Assembly: GCA_050693165.1 (NCBI GenBank)
Contig: JBOGVX010000106.1
Span: 1-18,899 of the forward strand
DNA from: CAZKFH01 sp050693165
Lineage (GTDB): Bacteria; Actinomycetota; UBA4738; CALAEC01
Length of the DNA stretch: 18,899 nucleotides
Direction of reading: 5' to 3'
Shown piece by piece: positions 1-6,743 of this stretch (within the stretch, counting starts at the first letter, position 1; the number at the start of each line of letters is the position of its first letter). The translations under genes and the position numbers were made by a program. The notes under the pieces were generated by a model. It was not told the origin of the DNA and did not search any database. It saw only the letters and a program-made list of their open reading frames with translations.

Positions 1-498
1 GTCCAGATGCTCTCCGACGTCTACTGGGGCGACCTCGACGTGCTCCTCCTCGACCTGCCGCCCGGCACCGGCGACATCGCCATCTCGCTGGGCCAGCACC
101 TGCCCAACGCCGAGGTCGTGGTCGTCACCACGCCGCAGGAAGCCGCGGCGAAGGTGGCCGAGCGGGCGGGCAGGATGGCTCAGCATCCCAACGTGAAGCT
201 GAAGCTTCTCGGCGTCATGGAGAACATGAGCGGGTTCGTATGCCCCCACTGCAACGAGGTGACGGACCTGTTCGGCAGCGGCGGCGGAGAGAGGTGCGCG
301 GAAGCTCTCGGCGTTCCCTTCCTCGGGGCGATCCCCATGCAGGTATCCCTGCGCGAGGGCTCCGACGGCGGCCGGCCGATCGTCGCGGACGAGCCCGACT
401 CCCCCGCGGGCTTGGCCCTGCGTGATCTGGCTTCGCAGCTCTCGAGGAGCGCAAAGACTCGAGTGGGCAAGTCCCTGCCCCTGTCCGTCGCTCACTGA
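1..498 (+). CDS. mrp: Mrp/NBP35-family Fe-S cluster carrier ATPase, C-terminal part (5' truncated)
   Basis: The reading frame is open from the first base, so the true start lies upstream of the window. What remains is the C-terminal part of a Mrp/ApbC/NBP35 P-loop ATPase. This family binds a bridging [4Fe-4S] cluster in a dimer and passes it to apo-proteins in the cytoplasm. The family signature DLPPGTGD is visible at codons 18-25. The cluster-binding CxxC pair (CPHC) is at codons 81-84, after a typical GVMENMSGF stretch. The Walker A loop would be upstream, outside the window. The tail after the ATPase core is short and basic. The next gene starts 95 bases on and has its own LexA-type operator, so the two need not be co-transcribed. 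Family assignment is secure; the specific client proteins are unknown. Confidence 0.95.
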   Translation, partial: VQMLSDVYWGDLDVLLLDLPPGTGDIAISLGQHLPNAEVVVVTTPQEAAAKVAERAGRMAQHPNVKLKLLGVMENMSGFVCPHCNEVTDLFGSGGGERCAEALGVPFLGAIPMQVSLREGSDGGRPIVADEPDSPAGLALRDLASQLSRSAKTRVGKSLPLSVAH

Positions 499-568
499 AC
501 CTTCCCTTCAGGTAGTCCGGTTCGACCGACTTTCGGGGCCGTTTTTGTCAGTGGGTCCGTCTACGGTA

Positions 569-584
569 TCGAACGTATGTTCGA
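569..584. promoter_or_regulatory. LexA (SOS) box
   Basis: The 16-bp sequence TCGAACGTATGTTCGA is a perfect TCGAAC-N4-GTTCGA palindrome, the consensus LexA operator of mycobacteria and other Actinobacteria. It ends 9 bases before the GTG start of the HNH endonuclease gene and overlaps the GAGG ribosome-binding sequence, so bound LexA would block transcription at or near the start site. A weak candidate -10 (TACGGT, 562-567) directly abuts it. Confidence 0.9.
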
Positions 585-593
585 GGAATCGAT

Positions 594-1784
594 GTGAGCT
601 CGCTTCGCTCCGGCCTGGAGGAGCTCCAGTCCGAAGATCTGACGGCGGTGGAGTCCGAGCAGCTCGAGGCCGACCTTGTCGAGCTCGAGCGAGTCGCTCG
701 CGTGCTTCAGGCAGAGCGCCTGAGGCGGATCGCAGAGGTCGACAGAAGAGGGGCTTTCCGCCGAGACGGCCACCTCTCCTCCTCGGGATGGATCGCGAGC
801 CGGCTGGGGATCGGCTCGCAGGCCGCGACGGGCGAGGTTCGCATGGCCAGGGCGCTGCAGGACATGCCGTTGACACGAGCTGCCCTCGGGGCCGGCGAGG
901 TGTCCGGACAGGCCGCTCATCTCCTGGTCAGGGCCAGGGAGACTCACCCGGTCGAGTTCGTCGACGACGAGAGAGTGTTGCTCGACGGCGCTCGGCAGCT
1001 GCGAGTCAGGGATCTCTACCGAGCGTTGGAGCACTGGCAGCAGGCGGTGGATCCGGTGGGTGCTGCTGAGGAGGACGAGCTCCGCTACCAGAAGCGCTTC
1101 CTGCACATCTCACGCACGCTTAACGGAACGGTCCGGCTGGACGGGGAGCTCGACCCGGAGACCGGCCAGTGCGTGATGACCGCCCTCCAGTCGGTTCACG
1201 ACGCCGACCTCCGCAACAGCAAGCCACCGGATATGCGCTCGGGCGCCCAACGCCGCGCGGACGCTCTGGGCGAGGTTTGCAGGCAATGGATGGATTCCGG
1301 GGACCGGCCGAGAGTGGCCGGCGAGCGCCCCCACATGACGGTCACTGTGGATGTCGAGTCCCTGAGCGGGCATCCGAGCGCGGGATCCGAGTATGCGGGT
1401 GGCGAGCGGCTATCGCCGCATGCCGCAAGACGCATCGCCTGCGACGCCGCGATCACGCGTGTCATGACATCGGGACGCTCCGAGCCCATCGATGTGGGCC
1501 GCCGGACGCCGATCGTGCCACCGGTCACTCGCAGAGCGCTGGTGGTCCGTGACAGACACTGCACCTTCCCGGGCTGCGAGCGGCCGGAAGAATGGTGCGA
1601 CGCCCATCATGTCGAGCATTGGGCCGACGGCGGCGCGACGGCCCTCTCCAACCTCATCCTCCTCTGTCGAGCTCATCACAGATCGATCCATCAGCCCGGC
1701 GGGTTCGGAGTGAGGATGGAGAGCGGGAAGCCCGCCTTCTATCGGGGCGACGGAACGAAGCTTTCAGAACGCGCGCCGCCTTGA
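594..1784 (+). CDS. DUF222 / 13E12-repeat family HNH endonuclease, SOS-regulated
   Basis: A 396-residue protein with the two-part architecture of the actinobacterial 13E12 family: a helical DUF222 region (roughly residues 20-280) followed by a C-terminal HNH nuclease domain. The HNH part shows a metal-binding CTFPGC (Cys323, Cys328), the catalytic His pair at 338-339 and a distal CRAHH (Cys358, His361-362), so the nuclease motif is intact. The start is GTG, chosen because GAGG lies 6-7 bases upstream; the ATG at 577 runs into TGA after six codons. A perfect LexA box sits immediately upstream. Several 13E12 genes in Mycobacterium are known members of the LexA regulon, so damage induction is expected here. 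The cellular role of the family is not established; mobile-element and DNA-repair roles have both been suggested. It is monocistronic and converges on lgt, 34 bases away. Confidence 0.92.
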   Translation: MSSLRSGLEELQSEDLTAVESEQLEADLVELERVARVLQAERLRRIAEVDRRGAFRRDGHLSSSGWIASRLGIGSQAATGEVRMARALQDMPLTRAALGAGEVSGQAAHLLVRARETHPVEFVDDERVLLDGARQLRVRDLYRALEHWQQAVDPVGAAEEDELRYQKRFLHISRTLNGTVRLDGELDPETGQCVMTALQSVHDADLRNSKPPDMRSGAQRRADALGEVCRQWMDSGDRPRVAGERPHMTVTVDVESLSGHPSAGSEYAGGERLSPHAARRIACDAAITRVMTSGRSEPIDVGRRTPIVPPVTRRALVVRDRHCTFPGCERPEEWCDAHHVEHWADGGATALSNLILLCRAHHRSIHQPGGFGVRMESGKPAFYRGDGTKLSERAPP

Positions 1785-1818
1785 TCGGCCCGAGATGATG
1801 CCCGGGTACGCCTCAGTG

Positions 1819-2856
1819 CTATCGGGGGGGCGGGTCGTCCTCGCCGGGGGCCGGGTCGGGCTCGGGCGCGCGATCCGGCGGGGGCGGCGGCTCGAAATCC
1901 GTGGTCGGGCCGGTCACGTCGCCGATTGCGGCCGGCTCCGCGTCGGCCGCTTCCGGTATCTCGACGGGAAGAGGTTTTCGCCAGAAACGCAGGAGCACGA
2001 ACAGGGAGATGAGGATCACGCCGATCGAGGTGAGTTGGCTGCCCGTCAGCCCGAAGTAAGTCTTGTCGACCCTCAGGAGGTCGGTGATCACGCGGCCGGC
2101 GCCGTAGACCATCGCGAAGGACAGGATCAGCACGCCCTCACGCCGTGGCTTGCGGCTCAGCCACCGGAGGAAGAAGAACAGTCCGATCACGATGAGGAAG
2201 TCGTACAACGCCGTCTGGTGCACGCCCGGACCCTGCGAAACGAACTCCGCGCAGCCGAACCCGTCCGGCGTGGCCTTGCACAGGGTCGCTCCCTCCTTGG
2301 TTATCTGCTGAACCAGACCTCCTTCGAGGGGAGCGATCCAGCCCGTGGCCTCCGTGCCGGACCAGGGTCCGGGAAGCTCGCCACCCTTGTACTGCCACCC
2401 GAGGATGAAATCGGTCGGCTTCCCGAGGTGATCGCCGATGATCATGTCTCCGATGCGCCCGACGATGATCCCGAACGCAAGACCGAGTGCCGCCGAATCC
2501 ATCACCTGCAGGAAGCGGTAGCCGAACTTGCGCATCAACGGATAGGCGGCGATGACGGCTCCGGCGATCCCGCCTATCAGGCTGATCCCGCCCTCCCAGA
2601 TCTTGAGCATGTCCACGAAGGAGTCGAAGTCGCCGAGGTGGCCGATGACGTAGAAGAAGCGAGCTCCCAGGATCGCCCCGACCAGCGCCCAGAGCAGGAT
2701 GGTGCCGACGTGGTCCTCGGAGAGACCGCGCTTGCGACCCTCGCGGAGCATGAACCAGGAGCCACCCAGATAGCCGAGGGCGATGCCGAGCCCGTGTGGG
2801 GAGACGGGCCCGATGCGATCGAGCACGGGCCAGCCGATCACGCCTAGAAGGTCCAC
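1819..2856 (-). CDS. lgt: Prolipoprotein diacylglyceryl transferase (Lgt), divergent
   Basis: A 345-residue polytopic membrane protein with the Lgt pattern: an N-terminal SPHGLGIALGY segment, WEGGISLIGG, the GRIGD signature and a YGAGR segment near the last helices. Lgt transfers diacylglycerol from phosphatidylglycerol to the lipobox cysteine of prelipoproteins at the cytoplasmic membrane. Some canonical positions differ. The usual signature GRxxNxxNxE reads GRIGDMIIGD, and the SFHGG histidine is replaced (SLIGG). A loop of about 60 residues, rich in Gly and Trp and containing two Cys, sits between the signature and an HQTALYD segment. The last ~45 residues form a Pro/Asp/Glu-rich tail, common in actinobacterial Lgt. 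The start is GTG, 11 bases after the PAP2 stop codon, so the two genes probably form an operon. The fold is confident; full catalytic equivalence is less so. Confidence 0.88.
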   Translation of the reverse strand: MDLLGVIGWPVLDRIGPVSPHGLGIALGYLGGSWFMLREGRKRGLSEDHVGTILLWALVGAILGARFFYVIGHLGDFDSFVDMLKIWEGGISLIGGIAGAVIAAYPLMRKFGYRFLQVMDSAALGLAFGIIVGRIGDMIIGDHLGKPTDFILGWQYKGGELPGPWSGTEATGWIAPLEGGLVQQITKEGATLCKATPDGFGCAEFVSQGPGVHQTALYDFLIVIGLFFFLRWLSRKPRREGVLILSFAMVYGAGRVITDLLRVDKTYFGLTGSQLTSIGVILISLFVLLRFWRKPLPVEIPEAADAEPAAIGDVTGPTTDFEPPPPPDRAPEPDPAPGEDDPPPR

Positions 2857-2867
2857 GGCGCCGGAGT

Positions 2868-3476
2868 CTATCGGAGGACCCTCCGCGAGACCGAGGTTGT
2901 CCAGAAATTGGCCACGGCCCGCCCCAGGAGCAACCCGCCCGCCACGTCCGCCGGGTAGTGGACCCCGAGGTAGATCCGGGAGATGCCCACGGCCCCCGCG
3001 AGCATGTCGAGGCCGCTCCTCGCACCGGAGCCGACCCCCAGGTCGCGGCCGGCTACGGTGACGAAGGTCAGAAGGACAGCCGGGTGGCTGCTCGGCCAGG
3101 AGGCGCCGGCGGGCCTGTCGATGAGCAACCTGTGGTCGTGCCCCGCGACCTCATACGGGCGGAGCCTGCCGAAGGCACGTTTGAGCCCCTGCCCCGCGGC
3201 CCACGTCACCACGGCGGCCGCGAGAGCATCGGTCGCCTCGCGCTTTCGCCCCACTGCGGTCATCGCCGCGGCGGCGCCGACGGACGCCCAGAGAGAGCCG
3301 AGCTCCGTGATGCTGCGGAAGAAGCGGTCCAGCCCCGGGCGCTGGATCCCCGAGTTCAGCCGGGCGAACAAGCGGTCATCGGCCGTCCGCCCCCTGCCGC
3401 GGACGGTGACGAACGCGAGCCCCAGAGCCATGGCCGCGAGGGTCGCGGTGCGACCGGCGTTCTTTCGTTGTCCCAC
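2868..3476 (-). CDS. PAP2-superfamily membrane phosphatase
   Basis: A 202-residue protein carrying all three PAP2 (type 2 phosphatidic acid phosphatase) catalytic motifs in order: KxxxxxxRP (Lys99 to Pro107), PSSH (128-131) and SRxxxxxHxxxD (Ser166, Arg167, His173, Asp177). The first helix and the hydrophobic stretches around 63-95, 132-148 and 158-175 make it an integral membrane enzyme. The family dephosphorylates lipid phosphates or pyrophosphates such as undecaprenyl pyrophosphate, phosphatidate or PGP; the substrate cannot be read from sequence. The start is GTG with no clear Shine-Dalgarno sequence; a TATGAT hexamer lies 8 bases upstream of it, which suggests a leaderless mRNA. It is followed by lgt after 11 bases, giving an envelope-lipid operon, and it is divergent from the LapA-domain gene. 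Confidence 0.93.
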   Translation of the reverse strand: MGQRKNAGRTATLAAMALGLAFVTVRGRGRTADDRLFARLNSGIQRPGLDRFFRSITELGSLWASVGAAAAMTAVGRKREATDALAAAVVTWAAGQGLKRAFGRLRPYEVAGHDHRLLIDRPAGASWPSSHPAVLLTFVTVAGRDLGVGSGARSGLDMLAGAVGISRIYLGVHYPADVAGGLLLGRAVANFWTTSVSRRVLR

Positions 3477-3484
3477 GGGCGGGC

Positions 3485-3492
3485 ATCATAAT
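3485..3492. promoter_or_regulatory. Shared divergent promoter core (overlapping -10 elements)
   Basis: On the plus strand CATAAT (3487-3492) lies 7 bases before ATG 3500 of the LapA-domain gene. On the minus strand TATGAT (3490 to 3485) lies 8 bases before GTG 3476 of the PAP2 gene. The two hexamers overlap by 4 bp, and neither gene has a Shine-Dalgarno sequence. This fits two leaderless transcripts leaving one symmetrical core. No good -35 is visible on either side. Confidence 0.6.
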
Positions 3493-3499
3493 GGCGAGG

Positions 3500-3928
3500 A
3501 TGCAAGGGGACCCGCCACGCGATCCTCACCGGGGTGACCGCGCGCCCGGAGACGGGCGTCAGGAGCCACCCAGAGCCCAAGATGCCCCGCGGGCCCACGA
3601 CGCACCGCGGCGAGAGGGAGTCAAGCCGAAGCGCTCGGAGTGGGAGACGGCAGAGCGGAAGCGGCGCAACGCGATGGTCTTCCGTCTCGTGGTCGGGCTC
3701 ATGCTCCTCGTTCTCTTCGTGATCTTCGTGTCCCTGAACTCGGACTCGGTTCCCGTGCACTTCATCTTCTTCGAGACGCGCACGCCTTTGGTGTGGGTGT
3801 TCCTGATATGCGCGTTGGTCGGCGGGCTCGTCGCGTATCTGCTGGGGCGGTCTGGGCGCAGGGCCAGCCGCAAGTACATAAAAGAGCTGGAGCGCCGCCT
3901 GGAGGGACGCGGGGACAAGAAGGATTAG
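3500..3928 (+). CDS. LapA-domain (DUF1049) small membrane protein
   Basis: A protein of about 142 residues. The first ~50 residues are hydrophilic, charged and Pro/Arg/Asp-rich. Two transmembrane helices follow (about residues 53-75 and 88-111) separated by the NSDSVPVHFIFFETRTPLVW segment characteristic of the LapA/DUF1049 domain. A basic, helical C-terminus (RKYIKELERRLEG) follows. Proteobacterial relatives act in lipopolysaccharide assembly; in Actinobacteria the role is unknown. Two in-frame ATGs exist (3491 and 3500). I chose 3500 because CATAAT is exactly 7 bases upstream and would overlap the earlier ATG. The stop codon overlaps that of the convergent SRPBCC gene (TTAG). Confidence 0.88.
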   Translation: MQGDPPRDPHRGDRAPGDGRQEPPRAQDAPRAHDAPRREGVKPKRSEWETAERKRRNAMVFRLVVGLMLLVLFVIFVSLNSDSVPVHFIFFETRTPLVWVFLICALVGGLVAYLLGRSGRRASRKYIKELERRLEGRGDKKD

Positions 3929-4368
3929 CCCGTCTCGGCTTCGCGCTTCTGAGCCAGCATCCCTCTATGCAGCAAGCCTGATGCGCCGAGGCGTTTCAGC
4001 AACCGGGCGATGCCCCGGCCGAGCACCCCGCCGCGCAAGCTGTAGTCGACCTGGTGCTCCAGCATCGAGCGTTCGCGACCGCTCGGATGTACCCAGGTCT
4101 GGACGATCGCATCGAGGGGTCCGGAGAGCCTCACTCGCGCGTAACGCGGGGGCTTGACCTCCATGACCTCGGCTCGGACCCGGAAGCGCACGCCGAATCC
4201 CCCCATCTCCGTCCAGTAGCGCGAGCCCGTCGCGAGCTCCCCCTCGGGGACGTCGTGTACCGCGAGGATGTGCTTGTTCCAATGAGGCAGGTTGCGAACA
4301 TCGGAGATGATCCCCCAAACTTCCTCGGGAGGCGCGTCGACATTCATAGTCTCGCGGATGCGGGTCAC
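3925..4368 (-). CDS. SRPBCC / polyketide-cyclase-like family protein
   Basis: A 147-residue START/SRPBCC-fold protein. It begins with the typical strand and motif (ETMNVDAPPEEVWGIISDV), followed by NLPHWN, a central strand pair with EVMEVKPPRYARVRL, and a C-terminal amphipathic helix (LGRGIARLLKRL). The fold is a helix-grip cavity for hydrophobic ligands; the ligand is unknown. The frame stays open to TTG/GTG at 4407/4404, but GTG at 4368 is preferred because it makes a 4-base GTGA overlap with the stop of the upstream gene. This is the last gene of the four-gene cassette. Its stop overlaps the stop of the convergent LapA-domain gene. Confidence 0.87.
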   Translation of the reverse strand: MTRIRETMNVDAPPEEVWGIISDVRNLPHWNKHILAVHDVPEGELATGSRYWTEMGGFGVRFRVRAEVMEVKPPRYARVRLSGPLDAIVQTWVHPSGRERSMLEHQVDYSLRGGVLGRGIARLLKRLGASGLLHRGMLAQKREAETG

Positions 4369-5306
4369 GAAGGCCTCACGGTACCGCTCGCCCAACCGCT
4401 CCACCAAACGGCGGTCCGCGGGCGTATCCGGATCGCAGCCGACCTCTCGGTCAGCCCGTGAACCTGAGACTTAAGCTCGGCGCGTCCGCTACGTACCTCG
4501 GACGTCACGTATGCGGTCGCGAGACCGCGGAACATGACGCCTCGCATCTTCGCGGCTCGCCATTCGGAAGCCTGGTCGACGACGAGAGAAGCCTTGCCCG
4601 CTACCCGAGGACCGCCGAGCGAGAGAGTCTCGGCGGAAAGGCTCGCCCACATCGTTCCTCTCTCACCGCTCCATCTCGCGGGTAGAACGACGGGGCCGTC
4701 GGCGCCTTGCAGCGCAACGGTCGCCTGACCCGGCCGCTCGAGCAACTCCCGGACGTCGGCGGGCAGCACGTCGGGCGCCAGACCCGGCGTGGCGAGCCGG
4801 AAGGACTTGGATCCTTCGATCGTCTTGCCCCACGCTCCCCACCGCCGGCTCACTCGTTCTTCCTCGATCACGGCACCGGACTCGAGCTCCACGGAGAAGA
4901 CCACTCGCCCGGGAGGCGTCCACGCGAACGGCACGTGCGTTGCGTCACGCGCGTACCCGGCGAAGAAGCGTGCGTTCTTGATCGTGAACCGGACCGATGC
5001 ACTGGCCACGCGCGGCCCGCGACGCAAGGAGGCCGGCCATGTCGAGGGGTCGAGCGCGTCGTACAGGGTTACCGCGCCGCGGAAGCTCAGCCACGACCCC
5101 TTGAAGCCGATCAGCCCGCCGGCCATCGGATCTCGTCGCCAGAGCTTCGCCTTCGTCGTGTTGCGACCGGTCGTGCCCCAGACACGGTCGCCGTCGAGCA
5201 CGAAGACGACCGGCGTGAGATGAGGTCCCGCCGCGGAGGGCGCCCCCAGATAGCAGAGGGTTCCCTCGTTGAGCACCCTCCTGGCGGCGGACGGGAGCGA
5301 GCTCAT
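4365..5306 (-). CDS. Tandem PPOX-like split-barrel flavin/F420-binding protein
   Basis: A 313-residue protein with two FMN/F420-type split-barrel halves. The first half (about 5-100) shows a starting strand, LTPVVFVLDGDRVWGTT, NTTKAKLWRRDP and a GSWLSFRGAVTLYD strand, the pattern of pyridoxamine-phosphate-oxidase-like domains. The second half (about 195-310) repeats it with VVLPARWSGERGTMWASLS, a KASLVVDQASEWRAAKMRG helix and strand, and a WWSGW ending typical of PPOX-type actinobacterial proteins. Members bind FMN, F420 or heme; the cofactor here is not determinable. The start ATG shares its A with the stop of the CPBP gene (TGATG), and its stop overlaps the SRPBCC start, so translation is probably coupled in both directions. 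No membrane segment is visible. Confidence 0.83.
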   Translation of the reverse strand: MSSLPSAARRVLNEGTLCYLGAPSAAGPHLTPVVFVLDGDRVWGTTGRNTTKAKLWRRDPMAGGLIGFKGSWLSFRGAVTLYDALDPSTWPASLRRGPRVASASVRFTIKNARFFAGYARDATHVPFAWTPPGRVVFSVELESGAVIEEERVSRRWGAWGKTIEGSKSFRLATPGLAPDVLPADVRELLERPGQATVALQGADGPVVLPARWSGERGTMWASLSAETLSLGGPRVAGKASLVVDQASEWRAAKMRGVMFRGLATAYVTSEVRSGRAELKSQVHGLTERSAAIRIRPRTAVWWSGWASGTVRPS

Positions 5307-5938
5307 CAGCGCACCGCTCGAGGGACGGGCGGGAGCGAAACCATCAGCGCCGTCCACACCACGTGGCAGGCGATGCTCGCGATCACCGCACCCGTGCAGG
5401 CGGCGAGCAGGGTCCAGACAGCGCCGGATACGACGGCGCCGAGAACTATGGGGACGCTTCCGCTCGCGGCGTTGGCCGCGATGTAGGCGAGCCAGGCTAG
5501 CACGGCGGCGACGGCGGCCGAGTCGGTCCCAGAGCGAAGGGCCTCCAGAACGACACCTCGCCAGAGCAGCTCCTCGCCGGGCGCGACGAGGAGAGCGGAG
5601 ATGCCGATGGCGGCCGGGAGCGAGATATCCCTCCTGTTCTCGTACAGGGCCGATGTGTGCCGGGCGAGCACCGGCCACCTGCGGGCAACGGCCATGAACG
5701 CGGCCGTGGCCGCGTATAGGCCGAGCCCCGCGCCGATCCCGAGAGTCACCGCCCACCCGGCGCCGATCTTCTCGGAAGAGAGCTCCACCAGCCCCGTTAG
5801 CAACGAGAGCGTCCCGAGGACCGGCATGAAGATCCCGTTCACCACCCACAACGACGCCCGGCGCGAACGGATCAAAACCCAGGCGCCCGCAACAGAGATC
5901 GGACCCGCCACGGCCAGGGTCAGATCGAGAGCGGACAT
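5306..5938 (-). CDS. CPBP-family intramembrane protease-like protein
   Basis: A 210-residue, almost wholly hydrophobic protein with about seven membrane segments. The first CPBP (CAAX protease/bacteriocin-processing, Abi) motif EExxxR is present in APGEELLWRGVV (about residue 119-130). The later motifs deviate: the usual FxxxH appears as a YIAAN-like segment and the last motif as CHVVWTA (HxxxT in place of HxxxN). Relatives cleave prenylated or membrane-embedded substrates or act as immunity proteins; no substrate can be inferred. The ATG follows directly on the TAG of the upstream membrane-protein gene with no gap, and its own TGA overlaps the next ATG. It could be active or a degenerate scaffold-type member. 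Confidence 0.82.
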   Translation of the reverse strand: MSALDLTLAVAGPISVAGAWVLIRSRRASLWVVNGIFMPVLGTLSLLTGLVELSSEKIGAGWAVTLGIGAGLGLYAATAAFMAVARRWPVLARHTSALYENRRDISLPAAIGISALLVAPGEELLWRGVVLEALRSGTDSAAVAAVLAWLAYIAANAASGSVPIVLGAVVSGAVWTLLAACTGAVIASIACHVVWTALMVSLPPVPRAVR

Positions 5939-6718
5939 CTAGCCGAGGAAGCCGACCTTGGCGGCCATCTCGCCGGTGAACGCGGTGATCACCGCGAGGT
6001 AGAAGAAACCGGTAGCGCCCTGAACGGCCCTGGGGCTCTCACCGCGGAGGCTGGCCTTGATCAGGAAGGCGATCAGTCCGGTGCAGCCCACCATCCCCAG
6101 AGCTAGCCACGTGCGGAGCCCCGAGACTCCGAGGATGACGCTGAATCCACCCTCGTCTGCGGCGTTTGCGCCGAACCCGAGGACGGCAAGCGCGGTCGCC
6201 TCGATCGCCACCGCGAACAGGAGCACCACCGAGAACCGGCGGATGTGCCCCCGAGCCAGCCTCCGATCGGTCAGGTACCAGTGTCCGAGGAGGAGGCCAT
6301 CGATCACCGCCCCCATGAATGCGGCCCCGGCGAGCAGCTGGACCAGCGAGGGGACGAACGAGCTCGATACCCTCGCCAGGCAGACGAGCATCGCCGTGAC
6401 GGCGGAGATCGACAGGAACCCGAGGAGCCGTCCGATGCGATCCAGGCGCAGCAAGAGGGCGACCAGCGACAGGCTCAGAAGCACTGAGGAGCCGGCGGCC
6501 GTGTAGACGGCGAGCCGCGCCTCGCTCGAGACCGGGCTGGTGGCCGCGGAGGCCGCCGAAAGAGTGGCCATCAGACACAAAGCGAGCACCGACGCGCCGG
6601 TCAGGATGAAGAACCCGCGTTTGACAGAGCCCCAGAGCCCGCCGAGCCACAGGAGCGCAGCGCCTCCGGCAGCGGTCTCTGCCAGAACGAGGGCGATCGT
6701 CGCGGAAGGGCCTTCCAT
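5939..6718 (-). CDS. Conserved polytopic membrane protein, unknown function
   Basis: A 259-residue protein with about eight predicted membrane helices and short loops. I do not recognise a named family. Distinct features are an N-terminal helix containing Glu (VLAETAAGG), a central GAVIDGLLLGHWYLTDRRL segment with His and Trp at a helix end, a basic loop RGHIRRFS, and a terminal helix with FTGEMAAKV. Charged or polar residues inside helices hint at transport, cofactor binding or redox work, but that is inference. Starting at ATG 6718 puts TACCTT 8 bases upstream (leaderless type) and clears the divergent thioesterase promoter. It is the first gene of the gapless cassette with the CPBP, split-barrel and SRPBCC genes. 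Confidence 0.8.
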   Translation of the reverse strand: MEGPSATIALVLAETAAGGAALLWLGGLWGSVKRGFFILTGASVLALCLMATLSAASAATSPVSSEARLAVYTAAGSSVLLSLSLVALLLRLDRIGRLLGFLSISAVTAMLVCLARVSSSFVPSLVQLLAGAAFMGAVIDGLLLGHWYLTDRRLARGHIRRFSVVLLFAVAIEATALAVLGFGANAADEGGFSVILGVSGLRTWLALGMVGCTGLIAFLIKASLRGESPRAVQGATGFFYLAVITAFTGEMAAKVGFLG

Positions 6719-6726
6719 GCAGGCGA

Positions 6727-6736
6727 AAGGTAGCCT
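6727..6736. promoter_or_regulatory. Shared divergent promoter core (overlapping -10 elements)
   Basis: In AAGGTAGCCT, the plus-strand hexamer TAGCCT (6731-6736) is 7 bases from ATG 6744 and the minus-strand hexamer TACCTT (6732 to 6727) is 8 bases from ATG 6718. They share the central TA. Neither gene has a ribosome-binding site in the remaining few bases, so both mRNAs should be leaderless. The layout is the same as at 3485-3492. Confidence 0.55.
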
Positions 6737-6743
6737 AAGCAGC

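Noticed and set aside
494..511. CTGAA...TTCAG hairpin after the Mrp gene as terminator
   Set aside because: The stem is only 5 bp and AT-containing with no T-tract, too weak to call.
594..1784. HNH gene as evidence for a mobile element or group I intron/intein
   Set aside because: No terminal repeats, integrase, direct-repeat target sites or interrupted host gene are seen; DUF222 plus LexA box fits a resident gene family.
1795..2847. A 350-codon open frame on the plus strand
   Set aside because: It lies exactly antisense to lgt. Its sequence is low-complexity and charged, with no domain, while the minus strand shows clear Lgt motifs.
5307..5849. Upstream extension of the split-barrel gene frame
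   Set aside because: It would overlap the CPBP gene, is Arg/Gly-rich without motifs, and the ATG at 5306 gives a TGATG coupling with CPBP.
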